DNA from: Streptomyces albidochromogenes | GTDB lineage: Bacteria; Actinomycetota; Actinomycetes; Streptomycetales; Streptomycetaceae | NCBI RefSeq assembly: GCF_005981925.1 | Contig: NZ_VBVX01000033.1 | Coordinates: 1 to 35,363, forward strand | Direction of reading: 5' to 3' | Length of the DNA stretch: 35,363 bases | In this document: one piece after another, positions 23,914-32,711 of the stretch | Position numbering within the stretch: the first letter of the stretch is position 1 | Layout of the letters: the number at the start of each line of letters is the position of its first letter | Program-made: the position numbers and the translations under genes | Notes under the pieces: model-generated | Seen by the model: only the letters and a program-made list of their open reading frames with translations | Told to the model about the DNA's origin: nothing | Databases searched by the model: none

Positions 23914-24315
23914 CTATGGCCGGGCGTCGAGGCGGTGCTGCAGCGCCCCGTCCGGGCCGAAGACGTCCATCAGGTAGCCCCGTCTCAGCGAAAGCCCTTC
24001 CTCGCGCTCCAGGTACCCGGCGATCGACCCCTTGAGGTGATCGAAGATCTCGGCGTCCTGATCCGGGTTGTGCGTCCACACGGTCAGCAGCGGTGTGCCG
24101 TCCACAGCGGAGCTTCGCTGGATCCCGTACACATCTTCCTCTCCACCGGACTGCCGGTAGCGCTCGGCCAATTGGCCTGCGGGATCTGGCGCGACGGTGG
24201 AGGTGACCGTGGGGCCGGGCGGGACAGTGGGGCGAGCGCTGTCCGTCGTGCAGCCGGACAGCAGGGCGGCACATCCGGCACAGCTCAGTACGGCCCAGCG
24301 GGCGAAGAGGCTCAT
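23914..24315 (-). CDS. Small lipoprotein of unknown function
   Basis: The 133-aa protein has a lipobox LLSGC (Cys near residue 22) and a Thr/Pro-rich linker. A compact domain follows with LTVWTHNPDQDAEIFDHLKG and EREEGLSLRRGYLMDVFGPD. It should sit on the outer face of the membrane. I do not recognise the family. ATG 24315 or GTG 24318 are both possible, with GGTGAG upstream. It lies downstream of the minus-strand MFS gene with a 72-bp gap, so co-transcription is possible. Confidence 0.75.
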   Translation of the reverse strand: MSLFARWAVLSCAGCAALLSGCTTDSARPTVPPGPTVTSTVAPDPAGQLAERYRQSGGEEDVYGIQRSSAVDGTPLLTVWTHNPDQDAEIFDHLKGSIAGYLEREEGLSLRRGYLMDVFGPDGALQHRLDARP

Positions 24316-24386
24316 CACGCCATTCTCACCGGCGTGCGGATGACTGCCTCAGCCCCCCATGCGGCGGCAGTCGTCTCCGTGGCCCA

Positions 24387-25673
24387 TCACGGCAGGCCGG
24401 CCTCTGCGGCAGGCCGGACGCCGCCCTTGTCGTGCGGAGTCCCCGAGCCATGCGCCGGGAGGCGCCGTACGGCGGGGACGCAGAGCAGTGCCAGTGCGGC
24501 GGGGACCGCGACAGCCGTCATCACGTACAGGGTGGGCCGCACGCCGACGGACTCGGACACCGGCCCGGCCAGCGTCAGGCCCAGCGGCATGAGTCCTGCG
24601 GACAGCAGGTAGTCGTAGGAACTCACGCGGGACAGGGCCGTTTCGGGCACGTGTGTCTGCAGTGCCGTCTCCCAGAGGACGAAGAAGAGGGAGACAGCGA
24701 CCCCGGTGACGGCTTCGAGGAACGCGATCAACGCGAGCGAGGCACCTGATCCGATGATGATCGCCTGGCAGGAGGCCACGGCGAGCGCTGCCGCGGCCAG
24801 GGCCATGGGGCGCGCGACCTTGAGCCGGTAGGCGCAGACGTCACCGACGACGGATCCGATACCGAAGGCGGCGACCACGACCGACCAGCTCGCCGCACCG
24901 CCCCACTCGCGCTCGGCCAGGACAGGTCCCAGCACGAAGACCGACGGCAGCACCACGACGTGGTAGACCGCCATGGCGGCCATGCCCGACCACAGCCAGC
25001 TCCGGCTGCGCACCTGCGCCCAGCCCTCGCGGAGTTCTCTCAGGAAGTTCCCCCCGCCAGTGGCCCGCCCTGACTTCGGCGCCGCCTCGCGAGGTTTCAA
25101 GCGGGCCAGGAACGCGGCGCTGACCGCGAAGGTCAGCGCGTCCAGGGCCAGGGCACCGCCGGGGCCGGCCAACGCGACCAGACCTCCCGCCAGCGCCGGC
25201 CCGAGCACCAGACCGGACGACTGGACGAAACCGCGCAGAGCGTTGGCTTCCCGCAGTCGGTCGGGCCTGACGACAAGGGGCATCAGCCCGGTGGCGGCGG
25301 GCATGAAGAACGCGTCCGCCGTGCCGAAAATGATCATCAGCAGGACGAGATGTGGAACTTCGGCCACACCGGTCAGCAGCAGCCCGGCAAGGAGTGCCTG
25401 AACAGCGAACCGCACCATGTCGGAGATCAGCATGATGCGGTGCCGACGGAAGCGGTCCGCCCACACCCCACCGACCAGCGTGAACAGCAGCATGGGCAAG
25501 AGCCCTGCGGCCGCCACCAGACCGACGTCGGAGGCGGACCCGCCCACCGACAGCACGGCGAAGGGCACAGCCACGAACGACACACGGTCGCCCAGCACCG
25601 ACAGGGACTGCCCGACGAACAGGCGGGCGAACTGGGGCTCATCACGCAGCACGCCAGGGATCAAGGACTTCAT
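24387..25673 (-). CDS. MFS transporter (enterobactin/macrolide-exporter type)
   Basis: The 428-aa product has about 12 membrane helices and the MFS_3-type pattern. It has QFARLFVGQSLSVLGDRVSF in helix 1, and GGVWADRFRRHRIM, the conserved loop 2-3 motif (G-x3-D-R-x-x-R-R). FFVLWETALQTHVPETALSRV lies in the second half. It probably exports a drug or siderophore-like compound. The ribosome site before ATG 25673 is weak. It is divergent from the carboxylesterase gene over a 320-bp region. Confidence 0.88.
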   Translation of the reverse strand: MKSLIPGVLRDEPQFARLFVGQSLSVLGDRVSFVAVPFAVLSVGGSASDVGLVAAAGLLPMLLFTLVGGVWADRFRRHRIMLISDMVRFAVQALLAGLLLTGVAEVPHLVLLMIIFGTADAFFMPAATGLMPLVVRPDRLREANALRGFVQSSGLVLGPALAGGLVALAGPGGALALDALTFAVSAAFLARLKPREAAPKSGRATGGGNFLRELREGWAQVRSRSWLWSGMAAMAVYHVVVLPSVFVLGPVLAEREWGGAASWSVVVAAFGIGSVVGDVCAYRLKVARPMALAAAALAVASCQAIIIGSGASLALIAFLEAVTGVAVSLFFVLWETALQTHVPETALSRVSSYDYLLSAGLMPLGLTLAGPVSESVGVRPTLYVMTAVAVPAALALLCVPAVRRLPAHGSGTPHDKGGVRPAAEAGLP

Positions 25674-25873
25674 GCGGCCGCCGTTCACGGACAGGAGACA
25701 GTGTGCCCAGCGCCCGATCGTAAGGAGGCCATCCTGGCGAGTCACCTGAGTTTTCGGCGGAGCGGAGTCGTTGGCGAGTTTCCCGCCGGACGCGGACGGC
25801 GGCTGCGGCCGCCTCCCCCTTGCACGGTGTGCGCGTCGACGGGCCCCCTCGCCCTGTCGTACGGGGCGGGGGA

Positions 25874-25902
25874 TTGACATCACTGGTGCGTCAATCGTGA
25901 TG
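25874..25902 (+). promoter_or_regulatory. Promoter/operator candidate upstream of the carboxylesterase gene
   Basis: TTGACA (25874-25879) is a consensus -35 box. Two nested inverted repeats overlap it: TTGAC/GTCAA (25874-25878 with 25890-25894) and CATCAC/GTGATG (25878-25883 with 25897-25902). A promoter here would give an ~90-nt leader to the esterase start. The remaining 25674-25993 region shows no gene. Confidence 0.45.
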
Positions 25903-25993
25903 ATCTTGGTGTTGGTCCTGGCGTGCTGGGCGATGCAAAGCTGAAGCCATGCCACCTTCCCGGCGATCCGGCATGCAGCGAGAGGCAGTCTCC

Positions 25994-27496
25994 ATGGACG
26001 TCTTCCAGACGAAGAACGGTGTGGCCCAGGGCTTCCGAGCGTCCGACGACGTCGTCGCCGTCCTCGGCATCCCCTATGCGGCCCCCCCGTTCGGCGCCAA
26101 CCGGTTCCGGGAACCTCGCCCGGCACCGGCGTGGCCCGGAGTGCGGGACTGCACGTACTTCGGCCCGGTCGCCCCGCAGTCGGCACAACTGCCCGGCGCC
26201 CCCGTGTGGTCGCCCGGCGACGAGGACATCCTCACCGTCAACATATGGACCCCCGCGCCGGAGGGCGGCCGCCTGCCCGTCCTGGTCTGGATCCACGGCG
26301 GTGCCTACACCTTCGGATCTTCGGCCCAACCCGACTTCAACGGCACCGAACTGGCCCGCGCCGGGCTGGTCGTGGTCACCCTCAACTACCGGCTCGGCTT
26401 CGAGGGCTTCGGCCACGTCCCCGCCGCCGAAGCCACCGCCTGCCCGGACAACCGGGGCCTGCTCGACCAGGTCGCTGCCCTGCGCTGGGTTCGTGAGAAC
26501 ATCGCCGCCTTCGGTGGCGACCCCGGCAATGTCACGATCGCCGGCCAGTCCTCCGGGGCCGCTTCGGTTGCCTGCCTGATGGTGATGGATCGCGCCCGCG
26601 GTCTGTTCCACCGTGCCATCGCCCACAGCCCCGCCAGCCCCTGCTACACGCTCGACATCGCGGCGGCGACCACCCGCGAGATCGCTGCGGCGGCGCGCTG
26701 CCCCGCCACAGCCGAGGGCCTGGCATCCGCGACTCCGCAGACCCTGGTCACCGCCTCCGACCAGGTGGTCGACGACTACCGGCAGAACCCCGCCTCCGGA
26801 TCCCGCCACTACGACCCGTCGCTCTACGCCCCCGTTCTTGACGGCGACGTCCTGCCCACCGACCCCCTCACATGCCTGGCCACCGGTGCGAGCAGGGGAG
26901 TGGACCTGCTGGTCTGTCACACCACACAGGAGTACTGGTTGCTCGACGCCGTCGGCAGCAGCGCGAAGATCACCACCGATGAACAGCTGGCACTGTTCGC
27001 CGCAGACTTCGGCCTCCCCGACGGCCTGGTGGCCGGCTACCGCGCCGCGATGCCCCACGCCCCGGTGCTCGACGTCTACCTCGCCATCTTCGGCGATCTC
27101 CTGTTCGGCGAGTACGGCAACCGACTCGTCGAGCACCACACCCAAGCCGGCGGCCGGGCGTTCCTGTCCCGGTTCGATCGTCGGCGCACCGGCCCGAACG
27201 GGGTCGTGCGGGCCTGGCACTGTGCCGACATCCCCTTCACCTTCGGCAACCTCGACAACGAGTACCTGGCCTTCCTCATCGGCGGCACACCCACCTCGGC
27301 GGACCATGGACTGGCACGCCGCATGGTGCGGGCGTGGGCCGATTTCGCCACCACCGGCAACCCGGGCTGGCCACCCTTCCACAACACCACCACCCAGGCG
27401 AAGATCTGGAGCACCGACGACGCCCCCACCGGCGACCGTTTCGCCGATGCCCGTGCCCTTTGGGCCAAGGCCGAGTTCCCCGTCCTGCGTCCGTAG
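25994..27496 (+). CDS. Type-B carboxylesterase (para-nitrobenzyl esterase family)
   Basis: The 500-aa protein begins MDVFQTKNGVAQGFRASDDV. It shows the family landmarks: GIPYAAPPFGANRF, EDILTVNIWTP, oxyanion hole HGGAYTFGS, NYRLGFEGF, GQSSGAASV with the nucleophile Ser near 190, the acid in CHTTQEYW, and catalytic His in WHCADIPFTFGN. No signal peptide is seen, so it acts in the cytoplasm. Substrates are probably carboxyl esters of drugs or natural products. ATG 25994 has GAGAGG at good spacing. It is divergent from an MFS exporter gene, which suggests modification plus export of one compound. Confidence 0.93.
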   Translation: MDVFQTKNGVAQGFRASDDVVAVLGIPYAAPPFGANRFREPRPAPAWPGVRDCTYFGPVAPQSAQLPGAPVWSPGDEDILTVNIWTPAPEGGRLPVLVWIHGGAYTFGSSAQPDFNGTELARAGLVVVTLNYRLGFEGFGHVPAAEATACPDNRGLLDQVAALRWVRENIAAFGGDPGNVTIAGQSSGAASVACLMVMDRARGLFHRAIAHSPASPCYTLDIAAATTREIAAAARCPATAEGLASATPQTLVTASDQVVDDYRQNPASGSRHYDPSLYAPVLDGDVLPTDPLTCLATGASRGVDLLVCHTTQEYWLLDAVGSSAKITTDEQLALFAADFGLPDGLVAGYRAAMPHAPVLDVYLAIFGDLLFGEYGNRLVEHHTQAGGRAFLSRFDRRRTGPNGVVRAWHCADIPFTFGNLDNEYLAFLIGGTPTSADHGLARRMVRAWADFATTGNPGWPPFHNTTTQAKIWSTDDAPTGDRFADARALWAKAEFPVLRP

Positions 27497-27499
27497 ACG

Positions 27500-27530
27500 T
27501 TCCCCGTGTCGCGTCCGCGGACACAGGGAA
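27500..27530. terminator. Bidirectional terminator candidate
   Basis: TTCCCCGTGTC (27500-27510) and GACACAGGGAA (27520-27530) pair with one mismatch around a 9-nt loop. It starts 4 nt after the esterase stop and lies between convergent genes. Confidence 0.5.
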
Positions 27531-27625
27531 GCCGTCCCGGCTCGTGAGAGTCCGCGATCCAGCTCCCGCCGCCCGTACCAACAGGGCCGCCCCACCCGTC
27601 AGTTCGTCCCTGCCGGCCTGGCGCC

Positions 27626-28843
27626 CTACCCCTTCGACGGTGACCGCAAAGCGGCGGAGGTGGCCGGCCCGATGTCCGGTGGTGCAGGGCAGCGGCGGGA
27701 CAGCAGGCATCCAGTCAGCGCGGCGGCGACGCCGGCCAGCCCGGCCGCCGCGAACCCGCCCGCCGGCACGGAGACGTCGATCGCCACGCCCACGATCGGG
27801 GACCCGAGCGCGAAACCCGCGCTCTGCGCCGACGATTGCAGACCGGCCGCCTCACCCCGCACGCCGGCCGGCGCCAGTCGGCTCACCGCGTCGGCCACCG
27901 CGGAAAGGGTCGGCGCGGCGAGAAACCCGGTGCCGACGACAGCCACGCACAACCAGCGCCAGTCGTGGGCAAGCCCCACGGGAATCGTCACGAGCCCGAG
28001 CAAGCCGAGCAGCGACCACGTGGGCAGCGGCCGGGACAGCGCGCCGTAGATCAGCCCGCCGGCGACAGAGGCCACACCGAGTACGGCCACCACCACGGCG
28101 GCCCAGGACACCTGGCCGGCTTCTTCGAGCGTGGCGACGACGGCGAGGTCGACGCCGCTCAGCAGTACCGTGGTACCGAACGCCATCGTCAGTACGGCGA
28201 TCATGCCGACGCCCAGCCACTCCCGTCGCGGCGGCCGCCCGGCCGCGCCGACGGCGTCCGTCTCGTCCTCGGTACGCAGCGGCGGGTCGAGCAGGGCGAT
28301 CCCGGTTCCGCCGGCCACGATCGCGGCACCGAGCCCCCACGCCACCACACCGGGGGACACCTTCGCGGCGCACAGGATCACGACCGCAGGGCCCACCATG
28401 TACGACAGCTCGCCCTGCACCGACTCCAGCGCGAACGCGGCCCGGCGCTGCTCCGCCGTCGTCATCGCGGTGATCGCCTGCCTGGTCACCGGCTGGGCCG
28501 GCACCATCAGCAGACCCGCCGCGAAAGCAGCGCCCACCAGGGCCCCGTACGGCAGGATCGGCACGCTCAGCCAGAACACCGCCTGCACCAGGACAGTCGC
28601 CAGGAGCACCGTGCGCAGGCCCCGCCGGTCGATCACGCGGCCGAGCAGCGGCCCGCCCAGCGCCAGCCCGGTGGTCAGAGCCGCCGCCGCACCACCGGCC
28701 GCCACGTAACTCATGTCCAGGCCCAGCACGACGTACATCGTCAGGGCCATCACGGCAGCCGTGACCGCGGTACGGGCGAGAAAGGAAACGCCCAACAGCG
28801 GTGCCATTCCCGGCACGGCGAGTATCCGTTGGTATTCGGTCAC
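27626..28843 (-). CDS. MFS transporter (drug-efflux type)
   Basis: The protein is about 405 aa with 12 membrane helices, starting VTEYQRILAVPGMAPLLGVS. GGPLLGRVIDRRGLRTVLLA carries the loop 2-3 MFS motif, and VPAQPVTRQAITAM lies in the middle. It belongs to the same class as many Streptomyces small-molecule exporters. GTG 28843 has TAGCCT (28851-28856 on the minus strand) 7 nt upstream and no ribosome site, so a leaderless mRNA is likely. It is divergent from a LysR regulator gene with a 72-bp gap, and is a probable target of it. Confidence 0.88.
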   Translation of the reverse strand: MTEYQRILAVPGMAPLLGVSFLARTAVTAAVMALTMYVVLGLDMSYVAAGGAAAALTTGLALGGPLLGRVIDRRGLRTVLLATVLVQAVFWLSVPILPYGALVGAAFAAGLLMVPAQPVTRQAITAMTTAEQRRAAFALESVQGELSYMVGPAVVILCAAKVSPGVVAWGLGAAIVAGGTGIALLDPPLRTEDETDAVGAAGRPPRREWLGVGMIAVLTMAFGTTVLLSGVDLAVVATLEEAGQVSWAAVVVAVLGVASVAGGLIYGALSRPLPTWSLLGLLGLVTIPVGLAHDWRWLCVAVVGTGFLAAPTLSAVADAVSRLAPAGVRGEAAGLQSSAQSAGFALGSPIVGVAIDVSVPAGGFAAAGLAGVAAALTGCLLSRRCPAPPDIGPATSAALRSPSKG

Positions 28844-28877
28844 TCGCGTGAGGCTAGATTCTCCGTCCGGCCATCGG

Positions 28878-28915
28878 TAGTGGTTCATTTGCTGGCACCG
28901 GCATAATGGTTCGTT
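28878..28915. promoter_or_regulatory. Direct-repeat operator candidate in the LysR/MFS divergent promoter
   Basis: TAGTGGTTCATT (28878-28889) and TAATGGTTCGTT (28904-28915) share 10 of 12 bases, 26 bp apart start to start. The second copy overlaps CATAAT (28902-28907), a -10 box 8 nt before the LysR ATG. The site placement fits auto-regulation and control of the divergent exporter. Confidence 0.5.
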
Positions 28916-29758
28916 ATGGCCAGCGATCTTGAGACCGCCTTGCTGCGGTCCTTCGTCACCGTCGTGCAGGCGGGCAGCATCAGCCGCGCCGCGACCACGC
29001 TCGGACAGTCCCAGCCCGCGCTCAGCCAGCAGGTCCGCAAGCTGGAGAGGGCCGTGGGCCGTCCGCTGCTTCACCGGTCACCGTCCGGTGTCTCACTGAC
29101 CCGGGCGGGCGAGGAACTCCTGCCGTACGCCGAACGCATCCTCTCGCTCTGCGCACAGGCACTCACCGAGACCGGGCGCGCGCTCACCGGCCGCTGCGGC
29201 GTCGGGCTGCTCGAAGACCTCGCCGCGTCCCAGCTTCCCCAGGCCCTCGCCGACCTCGCCCGGCTGCACCCCGGCGCAACCCTGGAAGTGCTCAGCATGT
29301 CCAACGCCGCGATGCGGGAGGCGTACGACGCGGGCCGCGTCCAGCTCGTGCTCAACGAGGTGCAAGCCGTTCCCGGACCGCCGCGCTGGACGGTACGCCG
29401 CCCCCTGGTCTGGGCGATCGGCCACGGTGTGGACATGGCCGCCGATCCGCTGCCGGTGGTGCTGTTCTCGAACACGTGCTCCTGGCGTACGTCGGTGCTC
29501 GAAACCCTGGAGCGTGCCGGCCGGCCCTGGCAGGTCGCGTTCGAAAGCAACAGCCTGGCCGGTGTGCTCGCCGCGGTACGGGCGGGGGTCGGCGTCGCGG
29601 CGCTCATGCCCACGAATCTGGAACCGGCCATGGCCGGCCACGACGCGGACGCCCTGCCCACGCTGCCGGACGTCGAACTCGGCCTCGCACGGCACCCGCG
29701 TTCCGAGGGCGATCCGCTGATCGATGCCGTCGAAACGGCGCTACGACGCACCATCTGA
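28916..29758 (+). CDS. LysR-family transcriptional regulator
   Basis: The 280-aa protein has a typical LysR N-terminal HTH (residues 1-60: LLRSFVTVVQAGSISRAATT, SQPALSQQVRKLERAVG, LLHRS). A coinducer-binding domain (about 90-275) is shorter than usual and rich in Pro/Arg. LysR proteins bind two sites upstream of a divergent target and respond to a small effector. The target is probably the MFS gene transcribed away from it. ATG 28916 sits just after a -10-like CATAAT, so the mRNA is probably leaderless. Confidence 0.92.
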   Translation: MASDLETALLRSFVTVVQAGSISRAATTLGQSQPALSQQVRKLERAVGRPLLHRSPSGVSLTRAGEELLPYAERILSLCAQALTETGRALTGRCGVGLLEDLAASQLPQALADLARLHPGATLEVLSMSNAAMREAYDAGRVQLVLNEVQAVPGPPRWTVRRPLVWAIGHGVDMAADPLPVVLFSNTCSWRTSVLETLERAGRPWQVAFESNSLAGVLAAVRAGVGVAALMPTNLEPAMAGHDADALPTLPDVELGLARHPRSEGDPLIDAVETALRRTI

Positions 29759-29935
29759 GGCGCGGCTGGTCGGCGCGCGAGCCCGGAGCCCCGTGCCGGT
29801 CTTCGCGCGGAACGACCGAGGTCTCGGCGCCGTACCCTCCCGGCAGCCCCCGAGGTCCGCACCTGCGACCATGGAAAGGGTGATGGCATCGTCCTCGCTC
29901 CCGCTGGGTGAGGCTGACCGGAAGGCACTGCGCAC

Positions 29936-30562
29936 ATGACTGGGCAACGCGACCGTTGGGCCGAACTGACCGGCGGACAAGCCGGAGAGGAGTACGCTCA
30001 GCGTTTCGCGCGGCTCGCCGAGTCAGGTCACGACGTCCACGGCGAAGCCGCCTTCTGCGCCGCGCTGCTGCCGCCCGCCGCCCGGGTACTCGACGCCGGT
30101 TGCGGCACCGGCCGGATCGCGATTCGGCTCGCGGAGCTGGGCCACGACTGCACCGGCGTGGACGTCGACTCCTCGATGCTCGCCGTCGCCCGCCGCGCCG
30201 CCCCCGCGCAGGAATGGCTCCTCGGTGACCTGGCCCGTCTGGACACCCTCGGTCTGAAGCCGGGCTTCGACCTGGCGATCGCCGCCGGCAACGTCATCCC
30301 CCTGCTCGCCCCCGGCACCGAACCCGCCGTCGTCCGGCAACTGGCCGCCGCACTGCGCCCCGGCGGTCTGCTGGTCACGGGCATGGGCCTGGACGCAGCA
30401 CACCTGCCGCTGCCGGAACCGCCGCTGACCCTTGCCGAGTTCGACCACTGGTGCACCCAGGCCGGACTGACCCTGCGCCACCGCTACGCCACCTGGAGCG
30501 GTGATCCGTACGACGAAGGCTGCGGCTACGCCGTCAGCGTGCACTCCGGCCCCGCCACGTGA
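29936..30562 (+). CDS. Class I SAM-dependent methyltransferase
   Basis: The 208-aa protein has the SAM-binding motif I VLDAGCGTGRIAIRLAELGH near residues 45-64, motif II GVDVDSSMLAVARR, and LAIAAGNVIPLLAP followed by LRPGGLLVTGM (motif III region). The substrate is unknown. ATG 29936 has GGAAGG about 10 nt upstream. It follows the LysR gene by 177 bp on the same strand; that gap and 30563-30734 contain nothing I can support. Confidence 0.9.
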   Translation: MTGQRDRWAELTGGQAGEEYAQRFARLAESGHDVHGEAAFCAALLPPAARVLDAGCGTGRIAIRLAELGHDCTGVDVDSSMLAVARRAAPAQEWLLGDLARLDTLGLKPGFDLAIAAGNVIPLLAPGTEPAVVRQLAAALRPGGLLVTGMGLDAAHLPLPEPPLTLAEFDHWCTQAGLTLRHRYATWSGDPYDEGCGYAVSVHSGPAT

Positions 30563-30734
30563 GTCGGTGCCCTCCGGACCAATGGCCCGGACGACACCGC
30601 CCAGACGTGATCTGACGCAGCACGCCAGAGCAGTTCGCGCACCTACACATGCCCGCGAAGCGCCTCCTCCGGACGGAGCCGGCACCAGCCGCACCTGCGA
30701 AGCCACTCCGGCCTGGCTCGACACCTGATCGGCC

Positions 30735-30938
30735 TCAGCGCGCCGCTCGCCCCGCCTGGCCCCGCAACACGTTGGCGCGTTGTTCCATGAGGTCCACGCA
30801 GTCATGGAGATCCGCCTGCGGCGGGCCGGCGCGCTCACGCATCAGAGCGATGGCCTGAATGTGGCGACCTGCGGTGATCAGTTGGTCCACCTCCCGCTGG
30901 TCCCCGGCAGAGAGCCGACCCCACAAAGAATCGTTCAT
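30735..30938 (-). CDS. Small hypothetical helical protein, 67 aa
   Basis: The product MNDSLWGRLSAGDQREVDQL and onward is short, helical and charged. RHIQAIALMRERAG and DLHDCVDLMEQRANVLRG follow the first helix. Similar small proteins are common in Streptomyces; their role is unknown and this is my recall, not a search. ATG 30938 is preceded by a run of six G. The same frame stays open upstream through a hexanucleotide repeat (it would encode Asp-Ser repeats), but this start gives the natural family-like end. It is divergent from the gene at 31051. Confidence 0.72.
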   Translation of the reverse strand: MNDSLWGRLSAGDQREVDQLITAGRHIQAIALMRERAGPPQADLHDCVDLMEQRANVLRGQAGRAAR

Positions 30939-30969
30939 CCCCCCATTGAATCGCCTCCAGGCGTTCGCC

Positions 30970-31019
<50 letters not shown>

Positions 31020-31036
31020 ACGGGCTCGGCGATGGG

Positions 31037-31050
31037 TAGGTTGGGGCGGC
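31037..31050 (+). promoter_or_regulatory. Probable -10 box for leaderless gene at 31051
   Basis: TAGGTT (31037-31042) is a good TANNNT -10 hexamer, 8 nt before GTG 31051, with no Shine-Dalgarno in between. The -35 position falls at the end of the hexanucleotide repeat. Confidence 0.45.
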
Positions 31051-31566
31051 GTGAGCGATGAAAGCCGGGACCACGAGGACGAGTACGCCGTCGCCGAGCG
31101 CATCGACCGTGCCCACGCCGACAACGCGCGCCTGGCCGCGTGGCTGGCCGAGCAGCACGGCCGCTTCGACGCCTGGAACACGCGCCACGGCGGTGGTTGG
31201 GACTTCAGCGAACGGTCCCTCGACCGTATGGAAGCCCTTATCCGCGAACACGTCACATCCGTGGACGACCTGTTCACTCACGAACGCACGCCGATGATTC
31301 AGGTTGCCTGCTGGTACGTCGGTGAAGTCCACAACCGCACCCGTGGCACCCAGTGGCGCACGGACCCTGATCCCGCCGCCAGTCACCCCTGGTCCGCACG
31401 CCCGTACGTCATCGTGCCGATCGCGCGCCTGCACGCGTTCAAAGACCCCGAGGGCATCGACTACGACGCCCGCCCCCGGCACCATCCCCTCAGCGGCTTC
31501 CTCGCGCTGCTCCGCGACGAGCCCGCGGCGGTGCAAGGCGCGTTGCGAAGCGCACTGGACGACTAG
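31051..31566 (+). CDS. Hypothetical protein, 171 aa
   Basis: Starts VSDESRDHEDEYAVAERIDR. An N-terminal helical region leads to WDFSERSLDRMEALIREH. The core MIQVACWYVGEVHNRTRGTQ with W, then RPYVIVPIARLHAF, resembles the W-Y-(L/V)-G-E-V pattern seen in many small immunity-like DUFs of actinobacteria. That resemblance is weak. Codon use is gene-like. GTG 31051 follows a leaderless-type -10 box; the longer frame through the tandem repeat is probably not translated. It is divergent from the small gene at 30735-30938. Confidence 0.78.
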   Translation: MSDESRDHEDEYAVAERIDRAHADNARLAAWLAEQHGRFDAWNTRHGGGWDFSERSLDRMEALIREHVTSVDDLFTHERTPMIQVACWYVGEVHNRTRGTQWRTDPDPAASHPWSARPYVIVPIARLHAFKDPEGIDYDARPRHHPLSGFLALLRDEPAAVQGALRSALDD

Positions 31567-31634
31567 GCATCGGTGCGCTCCTGTCCGACGGTCACGCGCG
31601 ACGGCAGTACTCGGTCCGGCAAGCTCTGCCCCGG

Positions 31635-32651
31635 CTATTGCGTGCCGTATCGGTGCGGGTGCGCGGGCTCGGTGGGGCAGGCGAAGATGTTCAGCACGCC
31701 GCCTCGGCCGATCGTAAGTTTCGTGGGGCAGGAGTCGCGCAAGTGCTCCGCGACCTCCCATTCCTCGGTCGGCATCCAACTGCCGTTCACACCGCTCCAC
31801 TCGTAGCTGTCGAGAGCGAGCAGCAGGACCATGGGTGCGGCGCAGGCTTCGCAGTTCATCGGGTGGGGATCGGTCAAGTGCCAGGCGGGGAACCCGCCCA
31901 CCCGGCAACCCTGGGGAACCGACAGGTCGTGGGAGTACGTCGGCGCGTCGTCCAGATCTTCCTCCTCCGCCTCCCGTGCCCGGGCCTCCTCCCAGGCGTC
32001 GATCTTCTTCCCGAGCCTGGCCGGGAGCGAGCCGGCGTCGGGGTAGGTGACGACCTGCTCGGGATGCAGCACGCACGGCTCGGCGACCGAGCCCTCGAAG
32101 CCGACCACCGTCGGCTGCGGCGGAGCGTGCAGCGGCACGGAGACCTGGTCGGAATGGCGCCAGCGTATGTGCGGGGCCAGGCCGTAGCGGGTGGGACCGT
32201 GTGCCTCGAACGGGCACCAGAGCACCTGGAGCAGGTCGCAGCCGTCCGGGCCCGGCAGGAGACCGGGCACGTCCCGCCGGTACACCTGGGCCAGGGCGAC
32301 CAGCGGAATCGGATCGGTGTCGGTGGCGTCCGGGACACGATGTCTGCGTTCGAGCTCCTTGAGCAGGGCGCATTCCTCGGCGGTGGGCCGGTCACGGGCC
32401 CAGGCGTCCGCGAGCAGCCGACGGCTGCGACGGATGTCCGCGATGCGGTACCCACGGCTGCGCTTGTGCGGCTCGGTGCACACCGGCCACGGTTCGTCCG
32501 CCGGCCACAGCAGAGGGCCGCCGACGGAGCTGACCGACGCATCCGGGCGCCCCGGCCGCGGATGCAGTCGCGTCGTCTCGCCCCGGAACGCGCCCAGCTT
32601 CGGGAACAGCCTCTCGATGTGCACCGGGCGCGGCGGCGTAGTCCTGGTCAT
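31635..32651 (-). CDS. DUF1963 (YwqG-like) family protein
   Basis: The 338-aa product has SSVGGPLLWPADEPWPVC near the N-terminus (the family's GG-x-P-x-L-P type start). The middle holds PLVALAQVYRRDVPGLLPGP and LQVLWCPFEAH. The C-terminus has MNCEACAAPMVLLLALDSYEW, NIFACPTEPAHPHRY and a final Gln, as in YwqG. Function is unknown; some members are linked to toxin-immunity loci. ATG 32651 has TAGGGT 7 nt upstream on the minus strand and no ribosome site, suggesting a leaderless mRNA. Confidence 0.87.
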   Translation of the reverse strand: MTRTTPPRPVHIERLFPKLGAFRGETTRLHPRPGRPDASVSSVGGPLLWPADEPWPVCTEPHKRSRGYRIADIRRSRRLLADAWARDRPTAEECALLKELERRHRVPDATDTDPIPLVALAQVYRRDVPGLLPGPDGCDLLQVLWCPFEAHGPTRYGLAPHIRWRHSDQVSVPLHAPPQPTVVGFEGSVAEPCVLHPEQVVTYPDAGSLPARLGKKIDAWEEARAREAEEEDLDDAPTYSHDLSVPQGCRVGGFPAWHLTDPHPMNCEACAAPMVLLLALDSYEWSGVNGSWMPTEEWEVAEHLRDSCPTKLTIGRGGVLNIFACPTEPAHPHRYGTQ

Positions 32652-32711
32652 GGCTGAAACCCTAAGTCACCACGTCGGCCCGGCTCTGAAGTGCCCCGCG
32701 ACCCTCAGGAA

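Noticed and set aside
25880..27595. 571-codon minus-strand ORF opposite the carboxylesterase gene
   Set aside because: It is a Gly/Val/Asp-rich shadow of a gene with a complete catalytic triad.
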